IMG/VR virus record: IMGVR_UViG_3300010885_007567
Location: 1-31,692 of that record
Source: a virus
Length of the DNA stretch: 31,692 bases
Reading direction: 5' to 3' (one strand)
Shown here: positions 20,284 through 28,029 of the stretch, in pieces
Numbering within the stretch: the stretch's first letter is position 1
Layout: each line of letters begins with the position of its first letter
Translations under genes and position numbers: made by a program
The notes under the pieces: generated by a model
Seen by the model: only the letters and a program-made list of their open reading frames with translations
Databases searched by the model: none
What the model was told of the DNA's origin: nothing

Positions 20284-21810
20284 ATGCCACAACCACAAAT
20301 TACATTCATAGAAGGGCAAGGCGGTTTAGGAAGACCTTTAGAAACTAAAGACCATGTAAGTGGTATGGTTTTCTATACGGCTACTTTACCAAGTGGCTTT
20401 TCAACAACGGTAAGAGAGAAAACATTTTACCAAACATTAGATGCCGTAAATGCTGGCATCAAAAATGACCATTCAGATGCAACGGCTGCAACTGCAACAT
20501 ATTTAATTACTACATTAGGTGCAACAGGTAACACTATTGAACTAAAAGTAAATGATCTAAATAAAGCAACAGGAGCAACGCAAACAACATCTTTAGGAGT
20601 TTATACCAAAACAGCCTTAGATACTACTATTGCTATTATGGGTGCTAATATTGCAGCGTTGATAAATAGCGGAACAAGTACACATGGTTATACTGCAACA
20701 TTTGCAACTGCAACCATTACAATTACAGCACCAAAAAACTTTGGTATATTCTTAAATAGCGGAACGCCATTAAGTGCAACTATTGTTGGTACTATTGCAG
20801 GAACAATAACACAATTTACTGGCGGTGTAGCTTCTAAGTTAGCTATCTATTATTACCATATTAGTGAGTTTTTTAGAATAAACCCAAAAGGATATTTGCA
20901 CGTTGGTTTTTATGCAGTACCTACTACATACGATTTTACAGAAATTACTACTTTGCAAAACTTTGCTAATGGTGAAATTCGCCAAGTAGGTGTTTATAAA
21001 GATGCCGTTTACGCTACTGCCGACATGACTGCTATCAATGTAGTATGTGAAGCTAATAAAGCCGTTAAAAAGCCTTTAATTGCTTTATATGCAGCTAATA
21101 TACAAGCTACAACAGATGTTGCAACATTAACAGATATATCTACTTTAAATGCGCAAAATGTAACCAATGTTATTGGTCAAGATGCAGGTGCTTATGGTAA
21201 TTTCTTATACAAAGGAAATGCTAAAAGTATATCTTGCTTAGGTACTCAATTAGGAGTAGTTAGCGAAAGAAAAGTAAGTGAAAGCATTGCATGGGTAGAA
21301 GTAGCAAATGTAAGCAATGGTGTTGAGTGCGAAACAATAGGTTTTTCAAATGGTCAATTATTTAGCGCAGTTACAGATGCTACATTAAATGTAATAAATA
21401 GCTTTAGACATACTTATTTGCGTAAGTTTGTAGGTTATGCTGGTAGTTACTTTAATGATAGCCATACAGCAACTTTAGCAACATCTGACTATTGCCAAAT
21501 TGAGAATAATAGAACAATCCAAAAAGCTGAGCGTTTACTTTATGCACGTTACATGCCAAAATTAAATAGTCCTATTACATTTAATCAAAATGGTACTTTA
21601 TCAGATGTTACAATTGGAACATTTGAAACTATTGGTAATAGTGCTTTAGATGAAATGGTAGTGGCTGAGGAGTTAAGTGCTAGAAGTGTTTATATCAATC
21701 CTTTGCAAAATGTATTAGCCACATCAAAATTAATAATCACCGCTAACTTGGTAATCAATGGTGTCGCAAGACAAATTGAAATACCGATTGGCTTTAAACC
21801 AAGTATATAA
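20284..21810 (+). CDS. Contractile tail sheath protein
   Basis: A 508-aa protein of the DUF2586-like sheath type. The N-terminus (QITFIEGQGGLGRPLETKDH) and C-terminus (VVAEELSARSVYINPLQNVL, then LVINGVARQIEIPIGFKPSI) match the conserved core that builds the contractile tube. The middle (about 45-180) contains a beta-rich, Thr/Ala-rich surface domain with a TGNTIELKV segment. It is followed 3 nt later by the tube gene, the invariant sheath-tube pair of myoviruses. Confidence 0.85.
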   Translation: MPQPQITFIEGQGGLGRPLETKDHVSGMVFYTATLPSGFSTTVREKTFYQTLDAVNAGIKNDHSDATAATATYLITTLGATGNTIELKVNDLNKATGATQTTSLGVYTKTALDTTIAIMGANIAALINSGTSTHGYTATFATATITITAPKNFGIFLNSGTPLSATIVGTIAGTITQFTGGVASKLAIYYYHISEFFRINPKGYLHVGFYAVPTTYDFTEITTLQNFANGEIRQVGVYKDAVYATADMTAINVVCEANKAVKKPLIALYAANIQATTDVATLTDISTLNAQNVTNVIGQDAGAYGNFLYKGNAKSISCLGTQLGVVSERKVSESIAWVEVANVSNGVECETIGFSNGQLFSAVTDATLNVINSFRHTYLRKFVGYAGSYFNDSHTATLATSDYCQIENNRTIQKAERLLYARYMPKLNSPITFNQNGTLSDVTIGTFETIGNSALDEMVVAEELSARSVYINPLQNVLATSKLIITANLVINGVARQIEIPIGFKPSI

Positions 21811-21813
21811 TAA

Positions 21814-22230
21814 ATGACACCTTTAATTAATGGCGTATCATACGCATCAACAAATATCACAGCCGTAGTACCTTTGGTTGGTGTGCTTACTGGCATAGTT
21901 GGATTAGACTATGAAGTAAAGCAAGATGTTAAGAATAACTATTCTTTTCAGCAAGATCCAACAAGTAGAGCATTTGGGCAAAATACCTATACTGCAAGCG
22001 TAGAGGTTTATAAAGAGCAATGGAATAAAATAATAGATGCAAGTCCATTAAGAGATCCAATGAAATTGCCTTTGTTTGACATCACAGTAGTATTTGGTGG
22101 TGGTAATACTCTATACAGAAAAGAAGTATTAAGAGGCGTATCGTTTGCAAACAATCCAATGAGTGTAAAAGGTGGAGATACCAAATTGACTTGTAAGATT
22201 GACTTGGTGATTGCTGGAATAGATTACTAA
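21814..22230 (+). CDS. Tail tube protein
   Basis: A 138-aa protein directly after the sheath gene, the expected size for a tail tube monomer. It starts MTPLINGVSYASTNITAVV and is beta-rich with a helix near KEQWNKIIDASPLRDP. Hexameric rings of it form the inner tube through which DNA passes. Assignment is by size, order and fold pattern; no enzymatic motif is expected. Confidence 0.8.
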   Translation: MTPLINGVSYASTNITAVVPLVGVLTGIVGLDYEVKQDVKNNYSFQQDPTSRAFGQNTYTASVEVYKEQWNKIIDASPLRDPMKLPLFDITVVFGGGNTLYRKEVLRGVSFANNPMSVKGGDTKLTCKIDLVIAGIDY

Positions 22231-22245
22231 ACAAAAAATATATAT

Positions 22246-22623
22246 ATGAAGGAAAAAAAATTAACCGCTATTCTTAGCGAAGAAGAGAAACAAGAGTACG
22301 AAGCAAAAGCATTGGAGTTAAAAGAAAAATATAAGTGTGCAAATGTGTACACTTATATTGGAATACATCCTACAACGCTTGAAAGAATTGTAAGCTACAT
22401 TCAAGAGCCAAATTACATGACAAAGTTAGCCTTAATGGATAAAGCTGGTCAATTAGGTATTAACATGGCAGGAGAAGAATTAAGAATGATTTGCCAATTA
22501 AAAGATGAAAGCCATCCTTTAACCTATGGCGATACATTTGAAAGTGAGCCTTACAAATTAGGAGTTGTCCAGCTTTGTATTACTACAATTACAATGATAG
22601 CAGACGCTTATAAAAAAAAATAG
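22246..22623 (+). CDS. Tail assembly chaperone, frame-0 product
   Basis: A 125-aa acidic helical protein between tube and tape measure, the standard position of the tail assembly chaperone (Mu gp41-like). It starts MKEKKLTAILSEEEKQEYEA and includes a TMKLAL-like segment in YMTKLALMDKAGQLG. It ends DAYKKK with a TAG immediately after a run of nine A, the setting for a programmed frameshift described separately. The protein would bind the tape measure during tail assembly. Confidence 0.75.
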   Translation: MKEKKLTAILSEEEKQEYEAKALELKEKYKCANVYTYIGIHPTTLERIVSYIQEPNYMTKLALMDKAGQLGINMAGEELRMICQLKDESHPLTYGDTFESEPYKLGVVQLCITTITMIADAYKKK

Positions 22624-22799
22624 CACGCTACAAAATAACAGACAACTCCGATAGGTATAGCATTATGTGCGCTACCATTCGGGGTTGTTTGCGTTTAACA
22701 ATGAATGAAATAGAAACAATGACTGAAGATGAATTTTTACAAGCCTATTATCAATGTGAATATTATTTATCAATCACACACCAAGTAAAATTTAATTAA
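22246..22799 (+). CDS. Chaperone -1 frameshift fusion product
   Basis: The A9 run at 22612-22620 precedes the frame-0 stop. After a -1 slip the reading frame stays open for 59 codons (IARYKITDNSDRYSI, CATIRGCLRLT, ending HQVKFN) and stops at TAA 22797-22799, which overlaps the tape measure ATG (TAATG). The extension has no start of its own near the junction. Two-protein chaperones made by -1 slippage between tube and tape measure are a conserved feature of lambda and Mu-like tails. The join is shown by reading frame; slippage itself is inferred. Confidence 0.8.
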
Positions 22800-24421
22800 T
22801 GCAAAATATTGTAACATACGTTTTAGGCTTGCAAAGCGGTCAATTTGAGAGTGGATTGGCGCGTGCTAATGGATTAACCAACCAATTAACATCTAGTGTA
22901 AGCGGATTAGGTGCTGCAATAGGAGTGTCATTTGGTATTGCTGGTATAGCAATGTTTACAAAGTCAATGATTGATGCAGGTTCTAAAGTAGAGGATGCTC
23001 AAACAGGATTAACTACATTATTGGGGGATGCTGCGGAAGCTAGAAAAGTAATTAATAATACTTTAGAAGATGCCAAAAAAACACCATTTGCATTTGAAGG
23101 GTTACTAGCAGCAAATAAGGCATTAATAAGCGCAGATGAAACGGCAAAGGGTGCAAGGACTGCGGTATTAAATTTAGCCAATGCCATTGCAGCAACAGGC
23201 GGTGGTGATAATGAATTGCAAAGAATGGTTGTGAATTTACAACAAGTAAAAAATGTTGGATTTGCAAGTGCATTAGATATTAAACAATTTGCGTATGCAG
23301 GGATTAATATTTATAAAGTATTAACAGAGGCAGGGATTAAAGCTGGTGAAGGTTCAAAAATTACTTACCAGCAAATAACTTATGCACTACAAAAAGCACA
23401 TGACGAAGCTGGGATTTATCATAATGGATTAGAAAATATGGCTGAAAATACATCAACTAAAATATCAAATTTAGGAGATGCTTACTTTCAATTAAAAGTT
23501 ACGTTTTTTGAAAATTTAAAACCAATGATTGTAGATTTTGTAAATGGTTTTACAAGAGCTACCGAATTTGTAAAAGAACATAGCGATGGCATAATTGCAC
23601 TTACTAAAGGGTTAATTGCTGGTGCTTTAGCTTTTAAAGCTATTGCAATTGGTAGTGTAATTATTAATGCCTTAAAAGTAGCTTTTATTGGATTGCCACC
23701 AGCTATTGCAACTACAACAGTTGGTTTAGAAGGGATGGCAGTTGCATCTAATTTTGCATTAGGTCCAATAGGTTTATTAATAGTTGGTGTTACGGCTTTA
23801 GCAGTTGCATTTTCTAGTTTAGAAAGTGCAGAAGAAAGACAAGCTAAAAACCACCAAGCTTTGAAAGAATATATCGCAACCGATGAAGAAGAAATGCTGG
23901 CGGATGTTGAGAAAAAAAATAGTGGTAAAGCAGGATGGAGCAAAGCAATGATGTTTAAGAATGAAAAAGCCAACTTACAACAAAATTTAGCAGAAAATAG
24001 AAAAGAGTGGGAAAAAATAAATTACGATTTAAAAAGAGAACAAGAAGCGGCACAAGGAAGTGATGATTATTATTCCCCAAATACGGTACTAACAAAAAGG
24101 GCGAAAGATTTACAGGATGCAGGTGATATTTTACAATCAAGAATGGCAACCGTAGATAGATTACAAAAAGAAGCTAATCCAAAATCTGCACCAATAAAAG
24201 CATTAACCAATAAATCAAAAACATCGAATACAGGCGCGCCAAAGTTTGACAAAGCGCAAGGGCAAAAAAGTATTACTATCAATGTATCAATTAAAGACTT
24301 GATAGGCACTTATAATTCAACAGTAACAAATGTGCAAGGTAATGCAACCAAGATAAAAGAAGTGATACTTGGTGCGCTTACAGGTGCAGTAAATGATTTT
24401 CAAATAGTAGCAGGGCAATAA
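22799..24421 (+). CDS. Tail tape measure protein
   Basis: A 540-aa helical protein after the chaperone gene. It has hydrophobic stretches near residues 35-55 (LGAAIGVSFGIAGIAMF) and about 265-345 (GLIAGALAFKAIAIGSVIIN, then GPIGLLIVGVTALAVAF), followed by a charged helical C-terminal part. By the rule of about 1.5 angstrom per residue, it would set a tail of roughly 80 nm, short for a myovirus. It is assembled inside the tube and probably enters the cell envelope at injection. Confidence 0.88.
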   Translation: MQNIVTYVLGLQSGQFESGLARANGLTNQLTSSVSGLGAAIGVSFGIAGIAMFTKSMIDAGSKVEDAQTGLTTLLGDAAEARKVINNTLEDAKKTPFAFEGLLAANKALISADETAKGARTAVLNLANAIAATGGGDNELQRMVVNLQQVKNVGFASALDIKQFAYAGINIYKVLTEAGIKAGEGSKITYQQITYALQKAHDEAGIYHNGLENMAENTSTKISNLGDAYFQLKVTFFENLKPMIVDFVNGFTRATEFVKEHSDGIIALTKGLIAGALAFKAIAIGSVIINALKVAFIGLPPAIATTTVGLEGMAVASNFALGPIGLLIVGVTALAVAFSSLESAEERQAKNHQALKEYIATDEEEMLADVEKKNSGKAGWSKAMMFKNEKANLQQNLAENRKEWEKINYDLKREQEAAQGSDDYYSPNTVLTKRAKDLQDAGDILQSRMATVDRLQKEANPKSAPIKALTNKSKTSNTGAPKFDKAQGQKSITINVSIKDLIGTYNSTVTNVQGNATKIKEVILGALTGAVNDFQIVAGQ

Positions 24422-24422
24422 T

Positions 24423-24941
24423 ATGAGTAGTTTTACAAACGCAAAAACAGCAATTAGATTTGATGCTGGCAGTTACGAAGATAACAATGGCAATACAATT
24501 TCATTCCAACAATTAGCCTATAAATCGGCATTGGTTAGCGTAGGGCAAGCCAAGAAGATTATTAAGTCAGAGATGCAAGGTAGAGATGGCACAGTAAAGG
24601 AATATATTGGATTGGATGATTATAGTATAACAGTTACCGGTATTATAACTGGTGAAAATGGCATACAGCCAATAGATGAAGTAATTGCATTAAAGAATAT
24701 GTTAGATGCACCTGTAAAGATAGATGTGGTTTGTCCTTATTTGCAAACATTGGGCATTTATTCTTTGGTAGTGGAAAGTTACGAATTACCACAATTTGAA
24801 GGTGGTATATCGTACCAAAACTTTACCATACAATTTAGTTCAGATATTCCAACAGAATTAAGAATAAGCGAAAGCAATCAAACATCAAGTTTCAATGCTG
24901 CGGATTATGTAGGTACTTTAAATCTTTCTGCAAGTGTATAG
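24423..24941 (+). CDS. DUF6046-like tail/baseplate protein
   Basis: A 172-aa beta-rich protein with the block MQGRDGTVKEYIGLDDYSIT and ITGENGIQPIDEVIALKNML, which I associate with the DUF6046 family of Bacteroidota phages. It lies between tape measure and hub, the place of Mu gp43 (gpN), a DNA circularisation/baseplate protein, so a functional analogue is likely. It overlaps the hub gene by 8 nt. Confidence 0.7.
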   Translation: MSSFTNAKTAIRFDAGSYEDNNGNTISFQQLAYKSALVSVGQAKKIIKSEMQGRDGTVKEYIGLDDYSITVTGIITGENGIQPIDEVIALKNMLDAPVKIDVVCPYLQTLGIYSLVVESYELPQFEGGISYQNFTIQFSSDIPTELRISESNQTSSFNAADYVGTLNLSASV

Positions 24942-26145
24942 AGTTAGAACAAATATAAATATTGAGCAAATCCCTAAAGATGATTTTCCAACGCGTAAAA
25001 GTAAAATAAAATTAGACTTTTGCACAGCTTATGAATGGAATAGTAGTTGGGAAAACTTTACAGATAAAGGCACATTGACTTTTCCTAAAAACTTATTTTA
25101 CAAAGATGCAAATAATGCTTTAAGTACATTGAATGGCACAAAAGTAAATATAGGTGGTTTTAATGGTGATCCTTTAATAATGCGAGGTGATAAAATTAGT
25201 TTAGCTAGTGGCTACCAATATCGTAAAGAGGCATTGACTAAAGATGTGGTAGAGATGGCAACTATTTTTGAAGGCTATGTAAGTAAAGTATATTCAAGTA
25301 TTCCAATCAAGTTAGACATTGAGGATAATATGTGGCTTTTGAAACAAACCGCAATGCCAAATAAAACATTTACAACTAAAGATAATGTAGAAGATATTTT
25401 AAAGCTAATTATTGATACTGTGAATGCAAAACATAAAGTAAATTTTACTTTTTATGATGATGCCAAAACAAATATAGGCAATATTATTGTAGGTAATGAA
25501 ACCGCAGCACAACTACTTAATAGAATAGGCAAGCTATACGGTTTAAGAGCCTATTTTAGAGGCACTGAGTTAAGGTGTGGTGTGTTTATCAATATAGAAA
25601 AAGAAAGCCAAACACAGACATTTATATTGAACGGCACAAAGGCAAATGTGTTAGCTGAAGGGCAAGAATTAGAATATAGACGTAAAGATGATGTGGTGCT
25701 ATCTGCCATTGCACATAATACAATAGAAGAGGAAGTAAAAGGTAAAAAAAATAAAGATGGTAGCAATAAATCTAAACATAAAAGATTAGAAGTTTTAGTT
25801 ACTTTAAAGAATGGTGAATTTGAATATAATGAAATTACGCAAGGTGAGCAAGTGCCTGAGAATAACGAAGGTGAAAGGCGTACTTTTTTCTTTGCAGGTG
25901 CTAAGACAATTGCAGAATTAAAAGAATATGCAAAAAAAGAATTATTAAAATATTATTATAGTGGATTAAATGGTAGCTTTAAATCGTTGGCAATACCTTA
26001 TATTCGCCATAATGATAAAGCTAAAATAATTAACCCAAAGTTACCAGAGCAAAACGGCACATATAGAGTAAAAGCGGTTAATTATGAAGGCGGTGTAAAT
26101 GGATTAACTCAACAAATATATTTAGATTACAAGATAGATGGATAG
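24934..26145 (+). CDS. Baseplate hub protein (gpD/gp27-like)
   Basis: A 403-aa protein in the hub position before the spike gene. Features that suit the gp27/gpD fold are the N-terminal segment KIKLDFCTAYEWNSSWENFT, the central NVEDILKLIIDTVNA with GRIGKLYGLRAYFRG-like region (NRIGKLYGLRAYFRGTELR), and a C-terminal IIN-P-LPEQNGTYRVKAVNY block. The start is GTG 24934, overlapping the previous stop. The hub anchors the central spike and the wedges. Confidence 0.75.
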   Translation: MYRVRTNINIEQIPKDDFPTRKSKIKLDFCTAYEWNSSWENFTDKGTLTFPKNLFYKDANNALSTLNGTKVNIGGFNGDPLIMRGDKISLASGYQYRKEALTKDVVEMATIFEGYVSKVYSSIPIKLDIEDNMWLLKQTAMPNKTFTTKDNVEDILKLIIDTVNAKHKVNFTFYDDAKTNIGNIIVGNETAAQLLNRIGKLYGLRAYFRGTELRCGVFINIEKESQTQTFILNGTKANVLAEGQELEYRRKDDVVLSAIAHNTIEEEVKGKKNKDGSNKSKHKRLEVLVTLKNGEFEYNEITQGEQVPENNEGERRTFFFAGAKTIAELKEYAKKELLKYYYSGLNGSFKSLAIPYIRHNDKAKIINPKLPEQNGTYRVKAVNYEGGVNGLTQQIYLDYKIDG

Positions 26146-26650
26146 AGCAATAGGCATAGCAATTTCACAACTTGCAGGAACACACAACCAAGATAATGTA
26201 TTTATATTTGATGCGGTGGTAAATAGCATTGATAAACCAAATAGGATGTGCAATGTTACAAAAGTAGGTGGTGTAACTAGTGGGCAACTTGATGTAAGAT
26301 TAATGGCAAGCAAAGACGATGGGTGCTATGTAATACCAACAATAGATAGTAATGTAATTGTGATAGGTAGTAATAATGTAACTCCATTTATTGCACAATT
26401 TAGCGAAGTAGATAGTATTGAGTGGCTAGGTGGTGAAAATGATGGAGTGCCATTAGTTAAACCATTATTAGAAAAAATTAATAATTTAGAAAATTTATTA
26501 AATGATTTAATTAGCAAATTTAATACACATACTCATACATCTGCATGTACTGCTGGCGGTGCTACAACTCTACCAACTACAACACTAGAAACGGATGTTA
26601 TTACACCAACACAACAAAGCGATATTGAACACACTAAAATAAAACAATAA
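26138..26650 (+). CDS. Baseplate spike protein (gp45/gpV-like)
   Basis: A 170-aa protein. Residues about 20-110 are consistent with an OB-fold (AVVNSIDKPNRMCNVTKVGG, then CYVIPTIDSNVIVIGSNN), followed by a coiled segment (LLEKINNLENLLNDLISKFN) and a short C-terminal region with THTHTSACTAGG. An H-x-H motif near the tip can coordinate iron in P2/Mu-like spikes. It forms the membrane-piercing trimer below the hub. It overlaps the hub gene by 8 nt. Confidence 0.8.
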   Translation: MDRAIGIAISQLAGTHNQDNVFIFDAVVNSIDKPNRMCNVTKVGGVTSGQLDVRLMASKDDGCYVIPTIDSNVIVIGSNNVTPFIAQFSEVDSIEWLGGENDGVPLVKPLLEKINNLENLLNDLISKFNTHTHTSACTAGGATTLPTTTLETDVITPTQQSDIEHTKIKQ

Positions 26651-26946
26651 TGGCAAGACAGGATATAAGAATAAATGCAGATTATATAAATGCAAATAAT
26701 GATTTGGATTGGTATAATTCAGATGTTACCCACATTGAAAGGACTATTGAGGCAATGCCAAATAGTTACAAAGAGCATCCAAATGATGGCGTGGCAATAA
26801 TGAATTTTTTAAATAGCACAGGGCAAGAAGATTACCTGAGCCGTAAAGCAATAATCCAATTGCAATCAGATGGCTATAAATGCCAAAATCCAATAGTTAC
26901 AGCCGTAAATAATAAACTAACTTTAAACCCAAATATTGAACTATGA
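26650..26946 (+). CDS. Small baseplate protein (gp46/gp25-like position)
   Basis: A 98-aa acidic protein following the spike gene with a 1-nt overlap (TAATGG). It starts MARQDIRINADYINANNDLD and has DWYNSDVTHIERTIEAMPNS. In Mu-like phages the gene after the spike encodes gp46, a gp25-like wedge component of about this size. The match here is mainly positional; sequence similarity could not be tested. Confidence 0.55.
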   Translation: MARQDIRINADYINANNDLDWYNSDVTHIERTIEAMPNSYKEHPNDGVAIMNFLNSTGQEDYLSRKAIIQLQSDGYKCQNPIVTAVNNKLTLNPNIEL

Positions 26947-27185
26947 TAAAAGAATTTATTGCAGTTGATAATTCAACTATCTATGATGTGTGCATGAACT
27001 GCTATGGAACTTTAAACTTAATGGGTAAATTGGTACTTGATAATAATATTGATAACTTGGCTTTGTACCCTACAAATGGACAAATATTTCTATATGATGA
27101 TAATATTGTAAATGTATTGAATAATCTAAATTTAAACACTAACGTATCGGATGGTGTGAATAGATTAAAATACGCAACTAAATGA
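26943..27185 (+). CDS. LysM-like tail protein
   Basis: An 80-aa protein with the sequence pattern of a single LysM-like domain: STIYDVCMNCYGTLNLMGKL, then NNIDNLALYPTNGQIFLYDD. Similar small LysM domains (P2 gpX type) help to join hub and tube or spike. It overlaps both neighbours by 4 nt, in a compact baseplate operon. A TACCCTACAAA motif lies in this gene (27066-27076) but is explained by its Tyr-Pro-Thr codons. Confidence 0.65.
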   Translation: MIKEFIAVDNSTIYDVCMNCYGTLNLMGKLVLDNNIDNLALYPTNGQIFLYDDNIVNVLNNLNLNTNVSDGVNRLKYATK

Positions 27186-27721
27186 GTATAAAAGCTACCA
27201 TATTATCCATAGTACAAAAGTTGCAAACTATTGAGGTGCAAAACCAAGATGGAGCAGATACTTTGTTACATACTAGAATATGGAATAACGACATTGAAGA
27301 TTTAAGAAATGGCAATCTTACTTTTCCTTTGCCAGCCGTTATGGTTGAAACAATATTAGAAAATAATATTATGATTGGTAATTATAATAGTGGCAAAGAT
27401 GCTACTATTAAAATTCATATCATTCACGAAAATTACAATAATGAAGGTGGCTTGGATGCTAATTTATTAGTGTTTGACTTACGAGATAAAATACTTGGCA
27501 TAATGGCTAAATTTACTCCTGAAAGTGCAAGTACATTATCTTATGTAACTGAATATTTAGACCTTAACTCCGATAACCTTTACCATTACATAATTGATTT
27601 TAAAACTCATATTATTGAAAACTTAGATGCTATATTAGATAGTAATTATGGTGGTACAATACAACAAACAATTACTAATCCTACTTTACAACTTGATAAG
27701 GTAATAACAAAAACATTATAA
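27182..27721 (+). CDS. Putative tail terminator/completion protein
   Basis: A 179-aa alpha/beta protein (MSIKATILSIVQKLQTIEVQ, FPLPAVMVE, GKDATIKIHIIHENYNNE). The combination of an N-terminal helix, a proline-flanked strand and an IHI strand resembles tail terminator proteins that cap the tube and join it to the head. Its position among baseplate genes is unusual for a terminator, so a baseplate role is possible. It overlaps the previous gene by 4 nt and the next by 1 nt. Confidence 0.45.
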   Translation: MSIKATILSIVQKLQTIEVQNQDGADTLLHTRIWNNDIEDLRNGNLTFPLPAVMVETILENNIMIGNYNSGKDATIKIHIIHENYNNEGGLDANLLVFDLRDKILGIMAKFTPESASTLSYVTEYLDLNSDNLYHYIIDFKTHIIENLDAILDSNYGGTIQQTITNPTLQLDKVITKTL

Positions 27722-28029
27722 TGACTTACGATATTGCAAACGAAATAGAGTTAAAAAGACGCGCTGGTTATAGTTGGGATTTAGTTTTCACAGTACCTAG
27801 TATATTGACATTGGTAAGTGGTTCAAAGGCAAATTTTACCATCTTTAAAAATGGTGAAACAATATTTACCAAAGGCTATTCAAATATAACTATTGTAGGG
27901 CAAAATATTACCATTACAGCAATACCAACAGATACTGAAGGTAAGCAAGGTAATTACAATTGGAAGTTGGATGGATATATTAGTGGGAACAAAATATTAT
28001 TAGGTAGTGGTAATTTTATATTAGAATAG
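27721..28029 (+). CDS. Beta-sandwich tail protein upstream of fibre
   Basis: A 102-aa protein. The series DLVFTV, KANFTIFKNGETIFTKGY, NITIVGQNITITAIP and GNYNWKLDGYISGNKI gives an all-beta, Ig-like or BppU N-terminal-like domain. It directly precedes, and overlaps by one base, the long fibre gene, so it may be the adaptor connecting the baseplate to the fibre. No enzymatic motifs. Confidence 0.5.
   Translation: MTYDIANEIELKRRAGYSWDLVFTVPSILTLVSGSKANFTIFKNGETIFTKGYSNITIVGQNITITAIPTDTEGKQGNYNWKLDGYISGNKILLGSGNFILE

Noticed and set aside
23488-23973. 161-aa minus-strand ORF in the tape measure gene
   Set aside because: Shadow of an alanine-rich coding frame; no leader, neighbours or recognisable domain on that strand.
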